A stretch of 64,000 nt of DNA from Galactobacter valiniphilus (GTDB taxonomy: Bacteria; Actinomycetota; Actinomycetes; Actinomycetales; Micrococcaceae): assembly GCF_003575975.1 (NCBI RefSeq), contig NZ_QQXK01000008.1, positions 1 to 64,000 on the forward strand. The letters are read 5' to 3'. This document shows, one piece after another, positions 8,594-19,636 of the stretch; position 1 is the stretch's first letter; every line of letters begins with the position of its first letter. The notes below the pieces were generated by a model that was not told the origin of the DNA, searched no databases, and was given only the letters and a program-made list of their open reading frames with translations. Made by a program: the position numbers and the translations under genes.

Positions 8594-10399
8594 GTGCGAG
8601 AGATTGTCATCCCCCCGAATGTCCTCAACGATGCCGCCGTGACCATCCCGTCGCTGCTGGATCGCCACCTGGGCGTGCACTCCCAACGCGAGCTGTTCAA
8701 GGTGCGCGACGCGAGCGGGGCGTGGCAGCCCATCACGGCCGCGGCCTTCGCCGCCGACGCGCAGGCCATCGCCAAGGGCCTCATGGCGCGCGGCATCGGC
8801 TCCGGTGACCGCGTGGCCATCATGTCGCGCACGCGCTACGAGTGGACGCTCCTGGACTTCGCGATCGCCTACGCCGGCGCCGTTTCTGTGCCGATCTACG
8901 AGACCTCCTCCCCCAGCCAGGTGGCGTGGATCCTGCACGACTCCGGCACGCACCTCGCCCTCGTGGAGAACGGAGGCCACGAGAACGTGGTCCGCCGCGC
9001 GGCCCGGGACGAGGAGCTCGAGGTCCTCGCCGACGTCCTGCAGATCGAGGGTGGCGGGCTCGACGAATTGCGCGCGGGCGGCGCCGACATCAGCGACGAG
9101 CAGCTCGCCGAGCGCACCGCCACGCGCGTCAAGGCCGACGTCGCGACGATCATCTACACCTCGGGCACCACGGGGCGCCCCAAGGGGTGCGAGCTGACGC
9201 ACGCGAACTTTGTCGATCTCTCCGATAACGCCCTCTCGCGCCTCGGCGACATCGTGCACGCCGGCTCCTCGACGCTCATGTTCCTGCCGCTGGCTCACGT
9301 CTTCGGCCGCTACATCGCGATCCTCGCCGTCGCGGCGGGTGCCACGGTGGGTCACTCCCCCGACCTCAAGAGCCTGCTGCCCGACCTGGCCTCCTTCCGC
9401 CCCACCTTCCTCCTCGTGGTGCCGCGCGTGTTCGAGAAGGTGTACAACGGCGCCAAGCTCAAGGCCGAGGACGGCGGCAAGGGCAAGATCTTTGCGGCCG
9501 CCGCCGCGACCGCCGAGCAGTTCTCCCGCGCCACGCTCGAGGCCGGCAAGGTCCCGCTCAGCCTCAAGCTCAAGCACCTGCTCTTCGACAAGCTCGTCTA
9601 CGGCAAGCTGCGCGCGGCCATGGGCGGCCAGGTCGGCCACGCCGTCTCCGGCGGCGGCCCGCTGGGCGAGCGCCTCGGCCACTTCTTCAACGGCATCGGC
9701 GTCACGGTCCTGGAGGGCTACGGCCTCACCGAGACTACGGCCCCCGTGAGCGTGAACACGCCGGCGCGCATCAAGATCGGCACCGTGGGCCGCCCGCTTC
9801 CGGGCGACGGCGTGCGCATCGCCGACGACGGCGAGATCCTGGTCAAGGGCGTCTGCGTGTTCAAGGGCTACCTCGGCCGCCCCGATCTGGACGCCGAGGC
9901 CTTCACGGAGGACGGCTGGTTCCGCACGGGCGACCTCGGCTCGCTGGATGAGGACGGCTTCCTCAAGATCACGGGCCGCAAGAAGGAGATCATCGTGACG
10001 GCCGGCGGCAAGAACGTCGCCCCAGCGCAGCTCGAGGACCAGATCCGCGCCTCGGCGATCGTCTCCCAGTGCGTCGTGGTCGGCGAGGGCCAGAAGTTCA
10101 TCGGCGCCCTCATCACGATCGACGAGGAGGCACTGCCGGGCTGGCTCGCCCGCCACCACAAGCAGGCCGGCCTCACCCCGGAGCAGCTCAAGGACGACCC
10201 GGAGCTGCTGGCCGAGCTGCAGGCCGCCGTGGATCGCGCCAACGGCAGCGTCTCTCACGCGGAGGCCATCAAGAAGTTCCGCGTGGTGCCCACCGATTTC
10301 ACCGAGGAGTCAGGCCACCTGACCCCGTCGCTGAAGATCAAGCGCGCCGTCGTCATGAAGGACTTCGCGAGCGAGGTCGACGCGCTCTACGCCGACTGA
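8594..10399 (+). CDS. fadD15: Long-chain fatty acid-CoA ligase
   Basis: AMP-forming acyl-CoA synthetase of 601 residues that activates long-chain fatty acids through an acyl-adenylate. The AMP-binding P-loop IIYTSGTTGRPKG, the A5 motif GYGLTETTAP, the A7/A8 stretch with WFRTGDLG and the hinge GRKKEIIV, and the late GGKNVAPAQLED are all present. The GTG at 8594 has AAGGAG five bases upstream; an upstream ATG would add 38 low-complexity residues and is unlikely. The closest context match is mycobacterial fadD15, which also lies near pknL and aroG, so the symbol rests on neighbourhood as much as on sequence. Confidence 0.88.
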   Translation: MREIVIPPNVLNDAAVTIPSLLDRHLGVHSQRELFKVRDASGAWQPITAAAFAADAQAIAKGLMARGIGSGDRVAIMSRTRYEWTLLDFAIAYAGAVSVPIYETSSPSQVAWILHDSGTHLALVENGGHENVVRRAARDEELEVLADVLQIEGGGLDELRAGGADISDEQLAERTATRVKADVATIIYTSGTTGRPKGCELTHANFVDLSDNALSRLGDIVHAGSSTLMFLPLAHVFGRYIAILAVAAGATVGHSPDLKSLLPDLASFRPTFLLVVPRVFEKVYNGAKLKAEDGGKGKIFAAAAATAEQFSRATLEAGKVPLSLKLKHLLFDKLVYGKLRAAMGGQVGHAVSGGGPLGERLGHFFNGIGVTVLEGYGLTETTAPVSVNTPARIKIGTVGRPLPGDGVRIADDGEILVKGVCVFKGYLGRPDLDAEAFTEDGWFRTGDLGSLDEDGFLKITGRKKEIIVTAGGKNVAPAQLEDQIRASAIVSQCVVVGEGQKFIGALITIDEEALPGWLARHHKQAGLTPEQLKDDPELLAELQAAVDRANGSVSHAEAIKKFRVVPTDFTEESGHLTPSLKIKRAVVMKDFASEVDALYAD

Positions 10400-10417
10400 G
10401 ACGAGCGGCACTGAACC

Positions 10418-10461
10418 ACGACGCCCCGGAACCTTTCGAAGGAAAGGTTCCGGGGCGTCGT
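10418..10461. terminator. Bidirectional terminator between fadD and mtr
   Basis: A perfect 20-bp stem (10418-10437 with 10442-10461) closes a GAAG loop between the convergent stops at 10399 and 10484. It should end transcription from both genes. Confidence 0.85.
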
Positions 10462-10483
10462 CGTGCAGGAAGCTGCCGCCGGT

Positions 10484-11896
10484 TTAGAGGGGGGCGTCGT
10501 CCGGGTGGTCGAGGCCGAGCGAGAGCAGCGCGTTTTCGATCACCTCGGTGAGCGCCGGGTGCGGCCAGTACGGGCCGCGCGCCAGCGTGTAGGCATCCGT
10601 TCCCGTCACCATGGCCTGGACGATCGGCTGGATGAGGATCGAGGCCTCGTGGCCCACGACGTGCGCGCCGAGGATCTCACCGGTGGAGCGCCTGGCCAGC
10701 ACCTTCGCGAAGCCCTCGGTGTCCTCCATGGCCCAGCCGTAGGCCGTGCTGCCGTAGTCCTGCACGGCCACCGCAAGGTCCTCGCCCACGAGCTCGCGGG
10801 CCTCCTCCTCGCGCAGACCGACGGAGGCAACCTGCGGGCGGGCGAACACGGCCTCCGGGACGGCGCGATAGTCGGTGGCACGCAGGCGGGCCGGGTGCTC
10901 GAGATTGTGCGAGACGACGCGGGCCTCGCGGTTCGCGACGTGCTTGAGCTGATACGGATTGGAGACGTCCCCGAGCGCAAAGACGCCCTCGACGGGCTCG
11001 CCGCCGGAGAGCACGCGCTGGTAGCCGTCCACGGCCATGCGACCGTCCGGCAAGACATCGAAGCCGGCCGCCGCCGCGTCAACGCGGTCCGAGTTCGGGA
11101 CGCGCCCCGTGGCCAGGAGCACGGCGTCGACGCCGAGGGCCAGGGTCTCGTCGCGGCGGGAGAAGCGCACCTCCACGTCGGTGTCGGAACCGGCGCCGAT
11201 GCTCGCCAGCTCCCACTCGCGATGCAGCTCCCAGCGCTGCGCGGCGGCCTCCGTGAAGCGCTCGGAGACGGTGGGATCGAAGTGACGCAGCAGGTGACGG
11301 CCGCGGATGACCTGGATGACCTCGGTTCCGAGGCCGGAGAAGAGCGCCGCGAACTCGGCGGCCACGACGCCGCCGCCGACCACCACAAGGCGCTTGGGCA
11401 GGCGATCGATGCGCATGATGCTGTCCGAGGTGTGCACGCCGGGCAGGTCGATGCCGGGGACGTCGGGCAGCACGGCGCGCGAGCCGGCGGCGATGACGAT
11501 GCGGTCGGCGCTGATCCGCTCGCCGGAGTCCAGGAGGAGCTCGTGCGCCGAAACGAAGCGGGCATCCTCCTCGTAGAGGGTGACGTTGTCGAGGTCCTCG
11601 GCGCGGTAGCGGCGCCCGCCCGCGGAGATGGGATCGATGCGCCCGAAGATGCGGTCCCGGATGCCGGGCCAGTCCACGCCCTCGAGGCGCAGCGAGACGC
11701 CGAGCCGGGCTGCCTCGGCCGGGGCGGAGGCCAGGGAGGCGGGGTAGACGAACATCTTGGTGGGGATGCACCCGCGATTCAGGCACGTCCCACCGAAGAC
11801 GCCACCCTCGACGATGGCCACCTTCTTCTCGTCCCAGAACGGCGTGACCAAGGTGTTGCCGGAACCAGAGCCGATGATGATCAGGTCATAGTGCAT
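10484..11896 (-). CDS. mtr: Mycothione reductase
   Basis: FAD- and NADPH-dependent disulfide reductase (470 residues) that reduces mycothione back to mycothiol, the low-molecular-weight thiol of actinobacteria. The N-terminal FAD motif is GSGSGNT, the redox-active pair is in GGTCLNRGCIPTKMF, the NAD(P)H Rossmann motif is VVVGGGVVAAE, and the C-terminal His-Glu base pair is in WPHPALTEVIENA. The CLNRGC spacing and the MHYDLIIIG start favour Mtr over dihydrolipoamide dehydrogenase or mercuric reductase. The ATG at 11894-11896 starts exactly at the FAD-binding strand. Confidence 0.88.
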   Translation of the reverse strand: MHYDLIIIGSGSGNTLVTPFWDEKKVAIVEGGVFGGTCLNRGCIPTKMFVYPASLASAPAEAARLGVSLRLEGVDWPGIRDRIFGRIDPISAGGRRYRAEDLDNVTLYEEDARFVSAHELLLDSGERISADRIVIAAGSRAVLPDVPGIDLPGVHTSDSIMRIDRLPKRLVVVGGGVVAAEFAALFSGLGTEVIQVIRGRHLLRHFDPTVSERFTEAAAQRWELHREWELASIGAGSDTDVEVRFSRRDETLALGVDAVLLATGRVPNSDRVDAAAAGFDVLPDGRMAVDGYQRVLSGGEPVEGVFALGDVSNPYQLKHVANREARVVSHNLEHPARLRATDYRAVPEAVFARPQVASVGLREEEARELVGEDLAVAVQDYGSTAYGWAMEDTEGFAKVLARRSTGEILGAHVVGHEASILIQPIVQAMVTGTDAYTLARGPYWPHPALTEVIENALLSLGLDHPDDAPL

Positions 11897-11988
11897 AGGC
11901 CCATCCAACCACGCCGCGCGCCGCGGCGCGCCTGGGCGCGCTGGGCCGGTCACGGCCCGCGGGACCGGGCACCCGTGCCCGTGCACGA

Positions 11989-12030
11989 CGACGCCGGGCG
12001 GCCCCCCTGTGAGGGGACCGCCCGGCGTCG
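11989..12030. terminator. Terminator downstream of pyc
   Basis: An 18-bp stem with one mismatch (5' arm from 11989, 3' arm to 12030) closes a short loop. It lies 21 bases after the pyc stop and upstream of mtr on the same strand, so it separates the two transcripts. Confidence 0.75.
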
Positions 12031-12050
12031 AGGCGTGGCCGGCGTGGGGG

Positions 12051-15500
<3,450 letters not shown>

Positions 15501-15915
15501 TCGTGTCATCCCTTCTGGGTTCATGGGCGGCCGGACGCAGCGTCGTCGGGGCGTCCGGCCGATACGCGTGTCGCCGGTGGAGCATAGGCGGTGACCCGCC
15601 CCCGGCGATGGGGCCGTCGTCCGACTCGCGCCGGACCCGCGGCCACCCACTCGTGTGACCCGGCCCACGCTAGCCTCCCCGGGGCGCGAGCAAAAACAAC
15701 GTGACGGTGTGGTCCGACCTTTGGCGCACCCCCACAGCGCGGCCGCGCCGCGCGCCGGGCACCAGCCACGCACCCCTCGCGCGCCACTTCGCGCGCGGGG
15801 CGGGCGCGTCGCGCGCGTGCCTGCCCGGTTACGTGACGCTGCTTGGCTATGATGGGGAGCGGCGTCGCACAGCGGCGCACCTGATCGAGACCCACCAAGG
15901 ACGTGAGCCAAGCCC
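15501..15915. other. Divergent intergenic region, pyc / parA-like
   Basis: 415 bases between the divergent starts of pyc and the ParA-like gene, with no convincing gene. It is strongly GC-rich with CG/GC alternation at about 15775-15820. TATGAT at 15848-15853 is a possible -10 for the rightward gene, but no good -35 sits at the right distance. An AAGGA at about 15897 lies somewhat far from the GTG at 15916. Confidence 0.5.
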
Positions 15916-16722
15916 GTGCAGGTCGTGAGCATCTCCTCCCTCAAGGGCGGCGTCGGTAAGACGTCCGTGACACTCGGACTGGCCTCGGCCGCTCTGAACC
16001 AGGGAATCTCCACGCTGGTCATCGACCTGGACCCGCACGCCGACGCCACCACGGGCCTCGGCGTGGAGCCGGGCACCACCGCCCCCATCGGCGAGCTGCT
16101 GCGCCGCCCGCGCAAGGGCGGCCTGGACGAGATCGTCTCCCGCTCCGCCTGGACCCTGCGCCAGCACCGCCGCCACCCCCAGCGCCAGGCCCGCCTCGAC
16201 GTGGCACAGGGCTCGGCCCTCACCGGCTTCTACGATCGCCCCGATCTGCGCCCGCGCGACCTGCGCCGCCTGGCCAAGCTCCTGGAGTCGAGCAACAACT
16301 ACGACCTGGTCCTCATCGACTGCCCACCCTCGCTTTCCGGCCTGACCCGCATGGCGTGGTTCGCCTCCGACGGCGTAGTGCTGGTCGCGGAGCCCAGCCT
16401 CTTCTCCGTGGCGGGCACCGAGCGCTCACTGCGCGCGCTCGAGCTCTTCCGCAAGGAGTTCTCCACGCACCTGCGCACGGTCGGCGTCGTCGCCAATCGC
16501 TACCGCGAGGCCTCCCCCGAGCACGCGTTCCGGCTCAGCGAGCTGCGCGGCATGTTTGGCGAGCGCCTCCTGAGCCCCGTCATTCCCGAGGTCCCGGCCT
16601 GGCAGCAGATCCAGGGCGCGGCCCACGCCGTGCACCACTGGCCCGGCGAGGACATTCAGGGCACCGCCACGCTCTTCGACGAGCTGCTCGGCAGCGTGCG
16701 CTCCTCGCTCGAGACCCACTGA
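15916..16722 (+). CDS. ParA/MinD-family P-loop ATPase
   Basis: 268-residue deviant-Walker ATPase. The N-terminus has SSLKGGVGKTSVTLG (deviant Walker A with the signature Lys), then VIDLDPHADATTG, and the Walker B-like LVLIDCPPSL. Such proteins position chromosomes, plasmids or protein complexes by ATP-dependent dimerisation on DNA. No parB lies beside it and no oriC features are seen, so it is an orphan rather than the chromosomal Soj/ParA. It converges with the MerR gene. The GTG at 15916 (MQVVSISS) begins directly at the first beta strand. Confidence 0.82.
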   Translation: MQVVSISSLKGGVGKTSVTLGLASAALNQGISTLVIDLDPHADATTGLGVEPGTTAPIGELLRRPRKGGLDEIVSRSAWTLRQHRRHPQRQARLDVAQGSALTGFYDRPDLRPRDLRRLAKLLESSNNYDLVLIDCPPSLSGLTRMAWFASDGVVLVAEPSLFSVAGTERSLRALELFRKEFSTHLRTVGVVANRYREASPEHAFRLSELRGMFGERLLSPVIPEVPAWQQIQGAAHAVHHWPGEDIQGTATLFDELLGSVRSSLETH

Positions 16723-16810
16723 CACCTTCGCACCCGCCACAGGCCGCGCCGTCGGGCGCTGAAGCCGGCGGCACCCAGGCGGCCTGCCCCAGGCACCCGG
16801 CGCACACCAC

Positions 16811-16849
16811 GCACGAAGGGCCCCTCCCGGCGGGAGGGGCCCTTCGTGC
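16811..16849. terminator. Bidirectional terminator, parA-like / merR
   Basis: A perfect 18-bp stem (16811-16828 with 16832-16849) closes a GGC loop, between the stops of the ParA-like gene at 16722 and the MerR gene at 16862. Confidence 0.85.
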
Positions 16850-16861
16850 GCGTGTCCGAAA

Positions 16862-17446
16862 CTAGCTCGCGGAGCGGGCGGCGCGGCGCTTGGCCAGCTC
16901 GTCGTCCGGGAAGTCGGTGACGTCCTCGTCCTCGCGGGTGCGCTCGACGGGCAGCTCCGAGATGGAGGCCTCCACCTCGCGCCACACGCGGCCCACGGCG
17001 ATGCCAAAGACGCCCTGGCCGCCCTGGACCAGGTCGATGACCTCGTCGGCGGAGGTGCACTCGTACACCGAGGCGCCGTCGCTCATGAGCGTGATCTGGG
17101 CGAGGTCCTCGACGCCGCGCTCGCGCAGGGTCCCCACGGCGGTGCGGATCTGCTGGAGGGACACGCCGGTGTCCAGGAGTCGCTTGACGACCTTCAGGAC
17201 CAGGATGTCGCGGAAGCTGTAGAGGCGCTGCGAGCCGGAGCCCTGGGCGCCGCGCACCGTGGGCTGCACGAGCCCGGTGCGTGCCCAGTAGTCGAGCTGG
17301 CGATAGGTGATGCCGGCGGCCTTGCAGGCCGTGGGGCCGCGGTAGCCGGCGTTTTCGTCGAGGTACGGCAGGTCCTCGTCGAACAGCATGCCCTGGCGGG
17401 TCGCAGACACGGGGACCTGGCCCTCGGCGTCGTTCTCGCTGCTCAC
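16862..17446 (-). CDS. MerR-family transcriptional regulator (Rv1830 type)
   Basis: 194-residue regulator. The winged-helix MerR domain covers about residues 35-105 (GPTACKAAGITYRQLDYWAR, then RLYSFRDILVLKVVKRLLDTGVSL). The C-terminal half has an alpha/beta sensor-like region and ends in an acidic stretch, with no metal-binding cysteine pair. The GTG at 17444-17446 is chosen because AGGAG stands six bases upstream; an in-frame TTG six bases earlier is too close to it. It belongs to the conserved GarA-FtsR-nuclease-MerR group, but a 226-base gap with its own promoter-like sequence precedes it. The mycobacterial equivalent is Rv1830. Confidence 0.85.
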   Translation of the reverse strand: MSSENDAEGQVPVSATRQGMLFDEDLPYLDENAGYRGPTACKAAGITYRQLDYWARTGLVQPTVRGAQGSGSQRLYSFRDILVLKVVKRLLDTGVSLQQIRTAVGTLRERGVEDLAQITLMSDGASVYECTSADEVIDLVQGGQGVFGIAVGRVWREVEASISELPVERTREDEDVTDFPDDELAKRRAARSAS

Positions 17447-17567
17447 TGGCAACTCCTTGCATCAGGGGTTTCCCACGGCTTGGGGGAATCAGGGGGCGCG
17501 TGCCTCCGGTCCGCGGGTGCGAGTGCGGGTCCGAGAGTCGATGCCCATGAGGAAACCATCTGATACG

Positions 17568-17620
17568 ACGGTAAGCCCGAGAGGGCGACGGGTCAAAGAC
17601 CTTCAACCTTTGGTTGAGGG
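17568..17620 (-). promoter_or_regulatory. Promoter with MerR-type palindrome upstream of merR
   Basis: On the minus strand TTGACC (17591-17596) and TACCGT (17568-17573) are spaced by exactly 17 bases. Directly upstream of the -35, at 17600-17620, is the palindrome ccttcaacc-ttt-ggttgaggg, matching in eight of nine arm positions. MerR proteins bind such inverted repeats; autoregulation by the adjacent MerR, or control by the FtsR-like MerR, is the natural inference. The site lies upstream of the -35 rather than in the spacer, unlike classical metal-responsive MerR promoters. Confidence 0.55.
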
Positions 17621-17672
17621 CGTGTCTCGACGTCGTAACCACATCGTTATTGGACGACGTCCGAGCACTCTG

Positions 17673-18173
17673 TCACTCAAAGTCGGACGGGTCAATGTCG
17701 TCCAGGAACTGGCGAAACTCCTCGACCTGTTCCTCGGCCCCCTCGGGGGCGTCCTCCGGCGCCGGGGTGAAGCCAGCCTCGTCCAACACGGCGGCCGCGA
17801 CGTACACGGGGCACTCGGCGGCCAGCGCCATGGCCACGGCGTCCGAGGCGCGGGCGTCGATGTTCTGCCCACCGTTCAAATCGAGCCGGGCATGGAAGAC
17901 CGTGTCCTTGACGGCCACGATGCGCACGCGCTCGATCCGCGAGCCGAGGGCGGCGATCGTGGCGAGCAGCAGATCGTGCGTGAGCGGGCGCGGCGTCTGC
18001 AGGCCCTGCAGATAGCCGGCGATCACGGAGGCCTCCGGGCCGCCGATCCACAGCGGCAGCCGGCGGTTCGAGTCGATCTCCTCGAGCAGGACGAGCGGCT
18101 GATTGGAGGGTAGCTCCACCCTCACGCCCAGCACCGCGACCTCGCGGAAGCCCTCCGGAACGGCCGCGCTCAT
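17673..18173 (-). CDS. Bifunctional nuclease-family protein (DUF151)
   Basis: 166-residue BFN-domain protein, counterpart of mycobacterial Rv1829. The domain covers residues 10-135, with the conserved LPLWIGGPEASVIAGYLQG and ARASDAVAMALA stretches. Plant and archaeal relatives show DNase/RNase activity; the bacterial role is not settled. The C-terminal tail is acidic (EEFRQFLDDIDPSDFE). The ATG at 18171-18173 overlaps the stop of the upstream MerR gene as ATGA, so translation is coupled. This pairing is widely conserved in actinobacteria. Confidence 0.85.
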   Translation of the reverse strand: MSAAVPEGFREVAVLGVRVELPSNQPLVLLEEIDSNRRLPLWIGGPEASVIAGYLQGLQTPRPLTHDLLLATIAALGSRIERVRIVAVKDTVFHARLDLNGGQNIDARASDAVAMALAAECPVYVAAAVLDEAGFTPAPEDAPEGAEEQVEEFRQFLDDIDPSDFE

Positions 18174-18913
18174 CGATCCAGGTGGGCCAGGCCGCCGCGC
18201 ACGAGGGCCCCGTGCAAGGCCAGGACGGCGTCGGCGATGCCGGCCGCCGCGTCCGCCGCGCGGGCGGCGGCGGAGGGATCCTTGCGGCCCGTGAGCGGGG
18301 AGATCGAGGATTCGATGATCCCGAGCTCGCGATCGGCAGCGGTGCGGAAGGGGCGCAGGTGGCGCGGTTCGATCCCGGACTCGGCCAGCACGAGGGAGGC
18401 CTTGACGGCGCGCACGGCGTGCTCGTCGAAGTGCCCGTCCTCGTCCGGAACGGCCAACCCGTACTCGATGAGGCGATCGATGAACGCCTCGCTCGCGCCG
18501 GTGGCGCCCTCAAGCTCGGCGCGGCTAACCGGGCGCAGATGCCCGGCCAGCTCGTCGACCTGCTCAGCGTCCACGCTGCGCGGGGCAAGGCTGGCGCCGC
18601 CGGGAAGCTGCGGGGGCTCCTCGCCGCGGTCAATGGCGTCGAGGTAGTCCTTGATGACCTTGAGCGGAAGGTACTGATCGCGCTGCAGGGCCAGGATGAA
18701 GCGTAGGCGCTCCACGTCGGCCTCGGTGTACTTGCGGTACCCGGCGGCGGTGCGCGCGGGAACGATCAGGCCCTTCTCCTCCAGGAAGCGAATCTTGGAG
18801 GCGGTGATGCCGGTGAAGTCGGCATCGATCCGCGAGAGCACCTGGCCAATGTTCATGACCCCGCGCCGCGGCGCCAGGGCCGCCTGCGACGGAGCCTGCT
18901 TGGCGTTCAACAT
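18170..18913 (-). CDS. ftsR: MerR-family regulator, FtsR-like (Rv1828 type)
   Basis: 247-residue DNA-binding protein. The MerR domain (MNIGQVLSRIDADF, then KIRFLEEKGLIVPARTAAGY and YLPLKVIKDYLDAI) matches Rv1828 and corynebacterial FtsR, which controls ftsZ and division genes. The C-terminal domain is distinct from metal-sensing MerR proteins. The ATG at 18911-18913 is used; a GTG one codon earlier is equally possible, and no strong ribosome-binding site is seen, so coupling to the GarA-like gene 10 bases upstream is likely. Regulation of cell division is known for the family, not shown here. Confidence 0.82.
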   Translation of the reverse strand: MLNAKQAPSQAALAPRRGVMNIGQVLSRIDADFTGITASKIRFLEEKGLIVPARTAAGYRKYTEADVERLRFILALQRDQYLPLKVIKDYLDAIDRGEEPPQLPGGASLAPRSVDAEQVDELAGHLRPVSRAELEGATGASEAFIDRLIEYGLAVPDEDGHFDEHAVRAVKASLVLAESGIEPRHLRPFRTAADRELGIIESSISPLTGRKDPSAAARAADAAAGIADAVLALHGALVRGGLAHLDR

Positions 18914-18923
18914 CACGGGAGGT

Positions 18924-19385
18924 TCAGCCCTGCGCCGGCGCGGCGATGCGCGCGCAGTAGGTCAGGACGAACTTGCCAAAGCGCACCTGGAAGCCGGTGC
19001 GCAGCAGCACCTCGTCCACGCGGTCGTTGTTGACGTAGGTGCCGTTGAGGCTGCCGGCGTCGACCACGCGGATGCCCTCGGGGCCGCGGCGGAACTCGGC
19101 GTGACGGCGCGAGACCGTGACGTCATCCAGGAAGATGTCGGCGTCGGGGTGGCGGCCCACCGTGGTGACGTCGGCGTCCAGCAGGAAGCGGGCCCCCTTG
19201 TCGGCGCCGTCGCGGGAGATCAGCAGCGCCGAGCCGACGGGCAGGGCGGCGACGGCCGCGCGCTCCTCGGGGGTGAGCTGGTACTCGGCGACGATCTCGT
19301 CCGTGATCGGGGGAAGCGAGACGCTCGTGGCCTCCGCGGGGCTCTCCCCGGCGTGCCGTCCGTGTCCGTTCTGTCCCTCGCTCAT
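18924..19385 (-). CDS. garA: GarA/OdhI-type FHA protein
   Basis: 153-residue phosphorylation-dependent regulator. In mycobacteria and corynebacteria this protein inhibits 2-oxoglutarate dehydrogenase and controls glutamate metabolism until its N-terminal Thr is phosphorylated by PknB or PknG. The FHA domain (about residues 70-140) has VGRHPDADI, the VSRRHAEF motif and DAGSLNGTYV, so its phospho-Thr pocket is intact. The N-terminal site is EATSV (Thr20) where GarA has ETTSV, so only one of the two Thr remains. The ATG at 19383-19385 has AGGAGG at good spacing. It opens the garA-ftsR-nuclease unit. Confidence 0.9.
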   Translation of the reverse strand: MSEGQNGHGRHAGESPAEATSVSLPPITDEIVAEYQLTPEERAAVAALPVGSALLISRDGADKGARFLLDADVTTVGRHPDADIFLDDVTVSRRHAEFRRGPEGIRVVDAGSLNGTYVNNDRVDEVLLRTGFQVRFGKFVLTYCARIAAPAQG

Positions 19386-19636
19386 GGCGGGCTCCTCCTG
19401 GCTTCTCCTGCCACCTGAACGGTGACCAACTCTCCAGCGCCACAGGGACGCATCGGCGCCTTCACCCTATCCCATGTGGGGCACTGCGACACCCTCCTCG
19501 TTGTGACTGATGTGACGCAAGTGGCCGGTGTGTCTGAGATGCCCGCCTGCGAGTTACGCCACGCGCGGCCCGCCTCCCGCCCCGGCGGGACTAACATGTT
19601 TCCTTGCCCCGAACCCCTTTCGCCCCCAAGGACACC

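Noticed and set aside
15501-15915. A possible small gene on the plus strand around 15655-15928
   Set aside because: The product is Arg/Pro/Ala low-complexity, no ribosome-binding site fits, and it runs across the ParA-like start.
15916-16722. The ParA-like gene as the chromosomal partition gene near the origin
   Set aside because: No parB, gidB, rnpA or DnaA boxes lie near it, and the neighbours belong to the garA region, which in related genomes is remote from oriC.
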